A DNA stretch of 8,596 nt. Origin: Clostridia bacterium. GTDB taxonomy: Bacteria > Bacillota > Clostridia > Lutisporales > Lutisporaceae. The notes beneath the pieces were generated by a model. That model did no database searches, had not been told where the DNA came from, and was given only the letters and a program-made list of their open reading frames with translations. Location of the stretch: the NCBI GenBank assembly GCA_029256365.1, contig JAQSYB010000070.1, positions 1 to 8,596 of the forward strand, read 5' to 3'. Shown here one piece after another: positions 1 to 6,012 of this stretch; position 1 is the stretch's first letter; the number at the start of each line of letters is the position of its first letter. The translations under genes and the position numbers were made by a program.

Positions 1-1406
1 TATATTTTCTCACCTACATTGGTTGCTATTTCAGCATTCTCGTTAGATGTTACTCTTAATAGCTTAATTGTGTTCAAACCATCTTTGTTCAGCATATCTG
101 CTGTTTGGGTTGCATTTTTCATTTGAGATGATATATGAACAACCTCTTCCATTTTCACGGACAGCCCGTTAATCATCTCAGCACCCTTTTCAGCTTCTCC
201 AGCTTGCTCTGAGGCACCCTTAGCGATTTCATGTACAGTTTCAGATACTTCACTGGTTGACTGTGCAGTTTGCTGTGAAGTCACAGCAAGCAGTTCTGCA
301 GATTCATTTAATTTCAATGAAATATTGTTGATTTTTTGAATCAGAGGCACTAGCTTTTCAAGCATACTGTTGTAGCTCTGGGCCAACAAACCTACTTCAT
401 CTTTATTTTTAACCTTTACATGGGCACTGAAATCTCCATTCTCAGCTTTCTTCATGGCATTCATAATTACCTGTATCGGCTTAGATATACTTGTTGAAAT
501 AAAGTATCCCATAACGATTACTAGTAATATGCTGACCAATGCCACGATTATAATTTGGTTTCTTACACCAGTAGTCTTATTCGTTATTTCAGCGGCTGCC
601 ATAGTGCCATATATTTTCCAGCCTGTACTTTTATTGGTTACAAAGCTTAAATAATTGGCTTTGCCCTCATATGTGTATTCCATTAAATCATTGGAGTCTT
701 GCGCCAATATAGTTTTTGCCCAGCCTTCTGCACTTAAATCTTTTCCCAACATCTCATTGTCTTTGTGCAAAACAATTTTGCCGTTTTTGTCCATCAGTAC
801 CAAATGTCCCTCTGATCCAAGCACTGTGCTCTTTATTGTATCTGAAAGCTTGGTTAAGTCAATATCAAATGCCAAAACACCAATTAACTCGCCATTTACC
901 TTAATGGTTTTGGCTGCAGATATAATCATGTTGCCTTTTAAAGCATCTGTATATGGCTCTGTCCAAATGATCTGTCCATCATTTTTTGTTGCATCCTGAT
1001 ACCAGCCTCTTACTCTAGGGTCATATCCTTCTGGCAATTGTTGAACTGGATACAAAATCATTTTACCATCGGGAGTTCCCATATATGCAGATTGGATGTT
1101 TTGATGAGCGTCCTTATAATTGCCAAATGCCTCCATTAGGCCGCTTTCATCCGTCTTGTTAACTGCGTATTCTCCCAAGGCTTTATTGGCAGCGAGCATT
1201 TGAACTGCTTCATTGTAGCCGTTTATTACTTCATCTATCATTGTGCTCTGCTGCTTTACTGTAGTAAAAGTGCTTTTTCTAAAATCGTCCAATATCATAT
1301 TGTTGCTGCTATTATAAAATATACCACCGGAAATCATCATAGCAGCTATGATAATCAAACTAAAGGACAGAATAAGCTTTGTACGTATTTTAGTCTTTCT
1401 AAACAT
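1..1406 (-). CDS. Methyl-accepting chemotaxis protein with dCache sensor domain (3' end missing)
   Basis: Membrane chemoreceptor that senses a small molecule outside the cell and controls the CheA/CheW kinase complex. The 468 visible residues show a first membrane segment at about 9-31, an extracytoplasmic dCache_1 domain at about 35-275 (signature YDPRVRGWY at 128-136, then WTEPYTDA and FDIDL), a second membrane segment at about 283-304, a HAMP domain at about 303-356 (begins SISKPIQ), and the start of the coiled-coil signalling domain with Gln/Glu/Ala-rich heptads. The kinase-contact hairpin and C-terminus lie beyond base 1. The ATG at 1406 is supported by an AGGGGGAAG ribosome binding site a few bases upstream. 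The residue pattern Y128, R133, W135, Y152, D154, D181 resembles the amino-acid-binding dCache motif, so an amino acid ligand is inferred. The 225-base gap to the next gene contains that gene's terminator; I see no convincing promoter for this receptor. Confidence 0.95.
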   Translation of the reverse strand, partial: MFRKTKIRTKLILSFSLIIIAAMMISGGIFYNSSNNMILDDFRKSTFTTVKQQSTMIDEVINGYNEAVQMLAANKALGEYAVNKTDESGLMEAFGNYKDAHQNIQSAYMGTPDGKMILYPVQQLPEGYDPRVRGWYQDATKNDGQIIWTEPYTDALKGNMIISAAKTIKVNGELIGVLAFDIDLTKLSDTIKSTVLGSEGHLVLMDKNGKIVLHKDNEMLGKDLSAEGWAKTILAQDSNDLMEYTYEGKANYLSFVTNKSTGWKIYGTMAAAEITNKTTGVRNQIIIVALVSILLVIVMGYFISTSISKPIQVIMNAMKKAENGDFSAHVKVKNKDEVGLLAQSYNSMLEKLVPLIQKINNISLKLNESAELLAVTSQQTAQSTSEVSETVHEIAKGASEQAGEAEKGAEMINGLSVKMEEVVHISSQMKNATQTADMLNKDGLNTIKLLRVTSNENAEIATNVGEKI

Positions 1407-1591
1407 TTCTCTTCCCCCTAACAAATCAAAAAATAGATAATCTTCTGAATTTAATAATAGTTTATCATATAAATAGCTGATAAGATAGACACAATATGAT
1501 TAGTTTCTACATAATCATTGTTAATTTGACATCAAACTCTTATCTCCTGCATTCTTCCATTACTTTTTCTTGTCAGCTAAGGCTTCTCTGC

Positions 1592-1620
1592 AAAAAAAAT
1601 AAAGCACATATTACATGTGC
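1592..1620 (-). terminator. Rho-independent terminator of the methyltransferase operon
   Basis: Read on the minus strand, a perfect 6-bp stem (GCACAT / ATGTGC, plus-strand arms 1604-1609 and 1615-1620, 5-base loop) is followed by TTTATTTTTTTT. It begins 12 bases after the stop codon of the methyltransferase gene. The stem is short, but the U-tract is long and the placement is right for the end of the three-gene operon. Confidence 0.75.
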
Positions 1621-1631
1621 CTTATACTATA

Positions 1632-2687
1632 CTAATTAGAATTTCTCTTCCTTAATAATAGGGTAACTTCATCTCTATTATGGAACAACTGTTTTGTTGC
1701 TTCTATATCAAAGACTTCCTGATATATTTCCTTCACTTCTTTGATGGTACGTCTTATTTTGTCGCCCATTAGCTTGACAGTTATAATAGCATAGCTACCA
1801 TCTATCAGAAACCTAGCCGCTTTATTCACCATTACAGCAGTGTTTTTTGCATTCCAGCTAACATCCGAGGTTAGCAAATCAAAACTGTTCTCTGGGAGGT
1901 CAAGCTCTGATGCATTTGACTTTATATATGTAAAATTATGATACTCATTCAATCTCTTGTCCATATCTCCTGTATCTACCGCTGTCACTGCAATTTTCTT
2001 TTCCAATAGAACAGATGTCCAGCCACCCGGAGCTGCTCCCAAATCTAGCGCATTGTGCACCTTAGATAAGTCTAAGTGAAATACACCTATAGCCTCCATT
2101 AATTTGTACTTAGCCCTAGAAATATCAGCATCTTCCTTTTTGAAATGAATCATGCCTCCTGACCAGCTAGAAATATTCAAATCGCTGGGACTCATTCCAA
2201 TGTAGCAGTTCGTTTCATCAAGCAAAATGGATATGATATATTCTGGCTCCTTGATTTCTGCTTCTGCACCCAATTCAACCAAAATCTTATCAATTTCACC
2301 CTTCAGATCGATTGGATTGAAGTAATATTCCCCTTTTGCTTTTCTAATTTGCACTGCTATTCTACTGTTCTTCTTGATATTGTTGATGTATTTCATAATC
2401 ATGGCAGCTATTTCTTGCGTTGTCATATTTTCATTGATTTCGCCCACTGCATCAAAAGCCGATACGTGCCTAATAAATACAGGCTTCTTATTTACCAAAG
2501 CGTTGTTGAAATCTTCTCTTTCCATTGAAGTAGCTGCTAATAGAATTCCATTCCCGTAATTTTGCAATATTTTAAGAGTCTTATCTACCTCTCTAGCCTC
2601 TTCTAGTGCTTGATTGATATAGTTTGCACTGGCTGTTATCGCAAATAAATTCTCTATCTTGCCATTAAAACCTTGTTTTTCTGTCAT
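1632..2687 (-). CDS. THUMP-domain FtsJ/RrmJ-type 2'-O-ribose RNA methyltransferase (RlmM-like)
   Basis: Predicted S-adenosylmethionine-dependent RNA 2'-O-methyltransferase. Counted from the ATG at 2687 (351 residues), the C-terminal half (about 185-350) is a Rossmann-type RrmJ domain: SRAKYKL at 190-196, SAM-binding motif LDLGAAPGGW at 214-223, acidic TAVDTGD at 235-241, SDVSWN at 274-279. The RrmJ catalytic tetrad K-D-K-E is complete at K195, D275, K305 and E340. The N-terminal half has features of a THUMP RNA-binding region (about 65-165). This order and length resemble RlmM, which methylates C2498 of 23S rRNA in gammaproteobacteria, but the target here is not known and rRNA is an inference. 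An in-frame ATG at 2696 directly abuts the AAAGGA site, whereas the ATG at 2687 sits 8 bases from it, so 2687 is preferred. It is the last gene of an operon, 15 bases after the DUF2500 gene. Confidence 0.88.
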   Translation of the reverse strand: MTEKQGFNGKIENLFAITASANYINQALEEAREVDKTLKILQNYGNGILLAATSMEREDFNNALVNKKPVFIRHVSAFDAVGEINENMTTQEIAAMIMKYINNIKKNSRIAVQIRKAKGEYYFNPIDLKGEIDKILVELGAEAEIKEPEYIISILLDETNCYIGMSPSDLNISSWSGGMIHFKKEDADISRAKYKLMEAIGVFHLDLSKVHNALDLGAAPGGWTSVLLEKKIAVTAVDTGDMDKRLNEYHNFTYIKSNASELDLPENSFDLLTSDVSWNAKNTAVMVNKAARFLIDGSYAIITVKLMGDKIRRTIKEVKEIYQEVFDIEATKQLFHNRDEVTLLLRKRNSN

Positions 2688-2702
2688 ATCATCCATCCTT
2701 TG

Positions 2703-3071
2703 TTAAATTCTTTCTCTTTCAAAACTCATCATTCTAGTTCCTTGATGCGTAAGCATTCCTGTATCACCTTCAACATGCATCCCATAGAAGTTATCCTGTA
2801 CAGGTATTTCAATGCGTTCTCCGCTCTCCACCTCAAAGGTCACATAATAGCTTGTATGTGCAGAGGTGTCCCCAGCGCCGCCCCATGTGTGAGGCCTTTT
2901 CCCTATTATTCTTGCTGGCACCGTCTCAATTGGTTTTTCATTGTTTGCAGCATATTGTGTTAAGCCTTTTACCATTGTAAATATAAAAATACCAATTACA
3001 ATTATAAATGTGATGCCAACCAAAACAGGCACAGCACTAAACATAAATTGATCTCCTGGACCGTACATCAT
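2703..3071 (-). CDS. DUF2500 family single-pass membrane protein
   Basis: Small 122-residue protein of unknown function. One membrane segment spans about residues 11-34 and the rest is a soluble beta-rich domain. The order VPARIIGKR (51-59), YYVTFEVESGERIE (75-88), YGMHVEGDTGMLTHQG (96-111) and terminal MSFER is what I know as DUF2500, a family of small membrane-anchored proteins without an assigned role. The start is well supported: AAGGAGG lies 7 bases upstream of the ATG at 3071. Its ATG overlaps the TGA of the transporter gene by four bases (ATGA), implying translational coupling. The orientation of the soluble domain is not determined by the sequence; few positive charges precede the membrane segment, and a lysine follows it. 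Confidence 0.85.
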   Translation of the reverse strand: MMYGPGDQFMFSAVPVLVGITFIIVIGIFIFTMVKGLTQYAANNEKPIETVPARIIGKRPHTWGGAGDTSAHTSYYVTFEVESGERIEIPVQDNFYGMHVEGDTGMLTHQGTRMMSFERERI

Positions 3072-4003
3072 GCTATCTCCTCCTTATTATTAGCAGTTTT
3101 CTGCTCATTATTAGAAGTTTCTTTTCTAACATAATATATGTTTATGATTACTACCGCTGCAATAATCATAAATCCACCCATAATTTGAATTATTGTCATT
3201 TTTTCATTTAGCAATAAATAGGCAGATAAAGATGCAATCACTGGCTCCATCATTGCAATGATGCCGGCGGATGATGGCGTCAGAAACCGCAATCCGCTAA
3301 AGTACAATCCAAAAGGTATAATTGTTGCAAATATCGATAGATAGGAAGCATAGGCAAACTCCATGAGGGTAATGCCTTTCCATAGCACCCAAGGCGGTGA
3401 AACAAAACTATAAACCAAGGCACCAAAACCTACCGCATAAAGAAGCACCGTCCATGGATTCACTCTTGACGCACAAGTCTTACCATAGATTGTATAAAAG
3501 CACAAGAAAAGTGCAGATGCCAAACCGGTGATAAGTCCGATTAAATTCAAAGAATTACTCGCGGTTGTATCTCTTCCCAAAATGATGCATACACTTCCCA
3601 ACAGGGAAATAGCAAGGGATATCATAATAGTTGCTGATAGTTTTTCTTTTAAAAATATAATGCTATACACAACAATCATTGCTGGTGCCAGGTACTGTAA
3701 AAATATCGCCATGCCAACATTTAAAGTTGCTACTGTAAAATAATAGGTAGTTTGAACTCCTACTATGCCTACGATTCCAAGAATCGCAAGATATTTGGCA
3801 TCATATTTTGTAATTTTGAGTTTTTGTCTATCGAATATCAAAAGTATCAAAAACAAAAATACGAAAGCAAGGTTTAATCTCATATTTACAAGCTTAAATG
3901 GATTTACATTGTTGTTTAGTATGAACTTTGCTGCAGTAGCTGCGATTCCCCAAAAAAATGCGGCTATTACGATTAATACTGCTCCTTTGAATTCGTTTTT
4001 CAC
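3068..4003 (-). CDS. DMT superfamily transporter with two EamA domains
   Basis: Inner-membrane permease of the drug/metabolite transporter superfamily, typically an exporter of amino acids, nucleosides or other metabolites; the substrate cannot be told from sequence. The 311-residue protein has about ten membrane segments in two EamA repeats (about 6-143 and 155-291). Typical features are the FFWG near the first helix, LKEKLS at the end of repeat 1, and MMEP (251-254) followed by LLLNEKMT in repeat 2. A hydrophilic Asn/Lys/Glu-rich tail follows the last helix. The reading frame is open to a TTG at 4033, but the GTG at 4003 is preceded by AGGGGAG at 6 bases, so GTG is chosen and the first ten codons of the longer frame are treated as leader. 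First gene of an operon with the DUF2500 and methyltransferase genes. Confidence 0.93.
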   Translation of the reverse strand: MKNEFKGAVLIVIAAFFWGIAATAAKFILNNNVNPFKLVNMRLNLAFVFLFLILLIFDRQKLKITKYDAKYLAILGIVGIVGVQTTYYFTVATLNVGMAIFLQYLAPAMIVVYSIIFLKEKLSATIMISLAISLLGSVCIILGRDTTASNSLNLIGLITGLASALFLCFYTIYGKTCASRVNPWTVLLYAVGFGALVYSFVSPPWVLWKGITLMEFAYASYLSIFATIIPFGLYFSGLRFLTPSSAGIIAMMEPVIASLSAYLLLNEKMTIIQIMGGFMIIAAVVIINIYYVRKETSNNEQKTANNKEEIA

Positions 4004-4052
4004 ATCAATCTCCCCTATTTCAAAATAAAACAATTTTTATGTATACAACAGG

Positions 4053-4081
4053 ATTATACCTGAATCTATGAAAATTTGCTA
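4053..4081 (-). promoter_or_regulatory. Possible sigma-A promoter of the transporter operon
   Basis: On the minus strand a perfect TATAAT (plus 4053-4058) lies about 50 bases upstream of the GTG start. At 17-base spacing the -35 position reads TAGCAA, a poor match to TTGACA, and there is no TG extension. The position, between the lipoprotein terminator and the operon start, is right, but the weak -35 limits confidence. Confidence 0.4.
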
Positions 4082-4090
4082 TATGAATGC

Positions 4091-4120
4091 ATAATAAATG
4101 CCCCCGCCTGCGGGGGCATT
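4091..4120 (-). terminator. GC-rich terminator of the first YhcN-like gene
   Basis: A perfect 10-bp stem with a 4-base loop (AATGCCCCCG / CGGGGGCATT, arms 4097-4106 and 4111-4120) starts just after the TAG stop of the lipoprotein gene. On the minus strand it is followed by a modest TTTATTAT tract. It stands out as by far the most GC-rich spot in an AT-rich region and separates the lipoprotein from the transporter operon. Confidence 0.85.
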
Positions 4121-4127
4121 ATTTATT

Positions 4128-4796
4128 CTACCATCTAGTTGGAGTTATTCTTTGTACCATCTCTTCTAATTCATTTGTAAAAGTATTAAACCCGTTGCCA
4201 TTTCTCATGCCGTTTCCAACATTTCTAAGTCGATTCATAAAGTCTGCTTCTGTACTTACATAAACTGTGTTTATGTCGTTGTTTGCAGCTCTAACCTTTT
4301 GTGCTACGGCATTTTTGATATCTCTTTGATTTGCTATTCTTGTATTGTCATCCATATCAATTCCAACATATGCAGTATTGCCTGTTACAACTGCTGTTGC
4401 ATTTTCGACACCTTGAACCTGTTCACATGCACGGGCAATATCATCCGCCTGTCTTGTGCCTGTATTTGTTCCTGTGTTATACCCAACATTGTTGCCAAAG
4501 TCAGTTCCATTTAAGCCTGTAACACCAGGTGTTACTCTGCCATCATTGAGACCAGTTCTATAATCGTTGGTCCAATCTCTTATCCCCAACTCGTCTCCAA
4601 CTTTTGTATAGTTATCATAGCTTCCGCTCTGATCCGTGCCTTGATAGCCTCTGTCGTTTGTTCCATAATTTGTATTGATTCCTGTATTGTCATATTGACC
4701 CGGAGCATTGGGTCTTCTAGCCGGTGCACAGCCAGTAAATACTACAGCCGCTGCAAAGGCAAAGGCTAAAACAATTAATGCAATTTTTTTCGCCAT
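4128..4796 (-). CDS. YhcN/YlaJ family sporulation lipoprotein, copy 1
   Basis: Predicted membrane-anchored spore lipoprotein. From the ATG at 4796 (222 residues) there is a lipoprotein signal peptide: MAKK, a hydrophobic stretch at 5-20, and lipobox FTGC with Cys23 as the lipidated residue. A polar Gly/Asn/Thr/Asp-rich linker spans about 24-113. The YhcN/YlaJ-type domain spans about 115-220, with GVENATAVV (129-137), NTAYVGIDM (140-148), a helix with IKNAVAQKVRAA, VYVSTEADFMNRL (178-190) and a C-terminal helix. In Bacillus, YhcN and YlaJ are spore-associated lipoproteins; their molecular role is poorly defined. The frame is open to an ATG at 4820, but GGAGG lies 8 bases upstream of the ATG at 4796, inside that extension, so 4796 is preferred. 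Paralogous to the gene just upstream, sharing signal peptide, domain and leader DNA. Confidence 0.9.
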   Translation of the reverse strand: MAKKIALIVLAFAFAAAVVFTGCAPARRPNAPGQYDNTGINTNYGTNDRGYQGTDQSGSYDNYTKVGDELGIRDWTNDYRTGLNDGRVTPGVTGLNGTDFGNNVGYNTGTNTGTRQADDIARACEQVQGVENATAVVTGNTAYVGIDMDDNTRIANQRDIKNAVAQKVRAANNDINTVYVSTEADFMNRLRNVGNGMRNGNGFNTFTNELEEMVQRITPTRW

Positions 4797-4822
4797 TAGA
4801 TGTTCCTCCATTATCAACAATT

Positions 4823-4904
4823 ATTTGCAAAAGCTTATTCTAAACCTCTGCATTACTATTTTTCGTGAAATCGAAAGCTTATATGAAGTTACATTTTTGC
4901 AAAT
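4823..4904. repeat. Inverted repeat of a TTTGCAAA-centred motif in the gap between the two lipoprotein genes
   Basis: The roughly 300-base gap (4797-5097) holds no credible gene. It contains a perfect 10-base inverted repeat, ATTTGCAAAA at 4823-4832 and TTTTGCAAAT at 4895-4904, each around the palindrome TTTGCAAA, with centres 72 bases apart. This spacing and its place upstream of copy 1 could fit a pair of protein binding sites, but in AT-rich DNA chance is a real alternative. A further small palindrome, CCAAATTTTGG, lies near 5004-5014. I see no clear terminator for copy 2 and no convincing promoter for copy 1 in the gap. Confidence 0.3.
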
Positions 4905-5097
4905 TCGGATAATCATTCAATGAAAAAACAGTACCAATTCATAGCACGTCATGCATCAGCTCTGCTTACCGAATCTTTATAAAATATTCCAATGTATTAT
5001 ATGCCAAATTTTGGTCTTAAAAAATACCTTTTGCTGGCAAATAACCTTCATATCAAATGATTAGGTGTTCTACCTGTATCTTGTTAATAAATCGATA

Positions 5098-5793
5098 TTA
5101 TCTTACAGGAGACATTCCTTTTACTAAGTCTCTAAAATCATTTGCATTGCCACCGCCTGTTGTACCTTGACCCATAATTCTTAATCTATTTACAAAGTTA
5201 GCATCCGTACTTACATACACTGATCTAGTTCCGGTTTCTACCGCCTTAACGATTTGTGAAATTCTTCTTTCTATATCACCTGTATTAGCAGTGATGCCTG
5301 TATTTCCGACATTTCCGTTTGTTCCTGCATTTCCTATTGTTCCTGCATTGCCTGTTGTTCCTGTATTACCTGTTGTTCCAGTTAACGTTACTCCTACATA
5401 AACAGTATTATTTGAAACTACTGCTGTTGCATTTTGTACACCTGGGATTTGTCTAACTGCAGTTTCTATTCTATTTGATGCAGTATTCCCTGCATTTGTG
5501 CCCATGCCAGTACCTGTAGCTCCATAGCCAGTAGTTCCAGTGCCTGTTGTTCCATTTCCTGTCCCATAGCCTGTTGTTCCGGGATTCGCACCTGCACCAG
5601 TATAATTTCCATTATAATTCCCTGTATCGTATCCTCTATTTGTGTCTGTGCCGATTCCTGTGCCAGTATAGCCAGTTCTATTTCCGACTGCATTATTATC
5701 GTCATAAGGTCTTCTTGCTGTTGTACAGCCTGTAAATATCACAGCTACTGCAAGGGCAAAGGTCATAACAATTAATGCTATTTTTTTCGCCAT
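5098..5793 (-). CDS. YhcN/YlaJ family sporulation lipoprotein, copy 2, with collagen-like insertion
   Basis: Paralog of the downstream lipoprotein gene. From the ATG at 5793 (231 residues; GGAGGG 7 bases upstream) it has the same MAKKIALIV signal peptide start and lipobox FTGC with Cys23. A long Gly/Thr/Asn/Tyr-rich low-complexity linker spans about 35-105. The YhcN-type domain spans about 107-229, with PGVQNATAVV (117-126), NTVYVGV (129-135), DIERRISQIVKAV (173-185) and SVYVSTDANFVNRL (191-204). Unlike copy 1, the domain is interrupted after the YVGV strand by ten consecutive Gly-X-Y triplets (residues 139-168). An in-frame ATG at 5817 lies upstream of the ribosome binding site and is rejected. 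A spore membrane location is inferred from the family; the function of the insertion is unknown. Confidence 0.88.
   Translation of the reverse strand: MAKKIALIVMTFALAVAVIFTGCTTARRPYDDNNAVGNRTGYTGTGIGTDTNRGYDTGNYNGNYTGAGANPGTTGYGTGNGTTGTGTTGYGATGTGMGTNAGNTASNRIETAVRQIPGVQNATAVVSNNTVYVGVTLTGTTGNTGTTGNAGTIGNAGTNGNVGNTGITANTGDIERRISQIVKAVETGTRSVYVSTDANFVNRLRIMGQGTTGGGNANDFRDLVKGMSPVR
5290..5379 (-). repeat. 18-bp tandem repeat coding for collagen-like Gly-X-Y triplets
   Basis: Five degenerate 18-base units run head to tail inside the second YhcN-like gene. Each encodes a hexapeptide close to G-T-T-G-N-(T/A), giving ten uninterrupted Gly-X-Y triplets. The first unit reads GGAACAACAGGTAATACA; later units diverge mainly at the third and sixth codons. 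The unit length is a multiple of three, so gain or loss of copies keeps the reading frame. Confidence 0.85.
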
Positions 5794-5824
5794 AAGATAT
5801 CCCTCCATTGTTAACATTTTTTAC

Positions 5825-5846
5825 AAATGCTTATAGTAAAGCATTT
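5825..5846. repeat. 8-bp inverted repeat upstream of the second YhcN-like gene
   Basis: Arms AAATGCTT (5825-5832) and AAGCATTT (5839-5846) are a perfect inverted repeat with a 6-base centre, ending about 30 bases before the start codon and just upstream of the ribosome binding site. It could be an operator or a leader hairpin. Copy 1 keeps the inner part of this stretch but not the symmetry. Confidence 0.4.
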
Positions 5847-5920
5847 ATATTGTTATTTTTGTCTTTGCTTCATTTTAATATTGATTTATATTTTTGATTA
5901 TTTGGGCAAATAAGTAAATA

Positions 5921-5962
5921 AAAAAACAGCAGCTGTTCACTCAAAGAGCGCACAGTGCTGTT
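5921..5962 (-). terminator. Rho-independent terminator of the nucleoside kinase gene
   Basis: On the minus strand AACAGCA-CTGT pairs with ACAG-C-TGCTGTT (arms 5952-5962 and 5925-5936, one bulged base, 15-base loop), followed by a run of T residues. It sits about 50 bases after the kinase stop codon. On the plus strand the same hairpin is followed by TTTTATTTGTTTTT, so it could stop transcription both ways. A second smaller hairpin without a U-tract (ACATGG / CCATGT, 5986-6000) lies between stop codon and terminator. Confidence 0.8.
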
Positions 5963-6012
5963 TTATTTGTTTTTGGCAAATCAATACATGGCAGCCATGT
6001 CAAATTATCTTT

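Noticed and set aside
454..999. Plus-strand open frames opposite the chemoreceptor gene
   Set aside because: They lie wholly antisense to a well-supported chemoreceptor with recognisable dCache and HAMP domains and resemble no protein I know.
1425..1560. Possible promoter for the chemoreceptor (for example TTGTGT and TATGAT on the minus strand)
   Set aside because: Spacing is 19 bases with a poor -35, and several equally weak alternatives exist in this AT-rich stretch.
4860..4925. CAAAAAT-type stretch that resembles a sigma-F/sigma-G -10 element upstream of the first lipoprotein gene, with a similar one near 5855-5865 for the second
   Set aside because: A sporulation promoter would be expected from the family, but neither site has a matching -35 element at 14-16 bases, the distances to the two starts differ, and A-rich runs make the match easy by chance.
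5001..5097. Terminator for the second lipoprotein gene
   Set aside because: Only 4-5 bp stems without a proper U-tract are visible after the stop codon, so read-through into the first copy cannot be excluded or shown.
4797..5097. Small RNA or riboswitch in the gap between the lipoprotein genes
   Set aside because: No recognisable riboswitch core, no strong promoter plus terminator pair, and no extended stem structure could be found by eye.
5466..5705. Open frame of 79 codons on the minus strand within the second lipoprotein gene
   Set aside because: It is an alternate-frame shadow of the repetitive Gly/Thr linker; its composition reflects repeated codons and it has no ribosome binding site.
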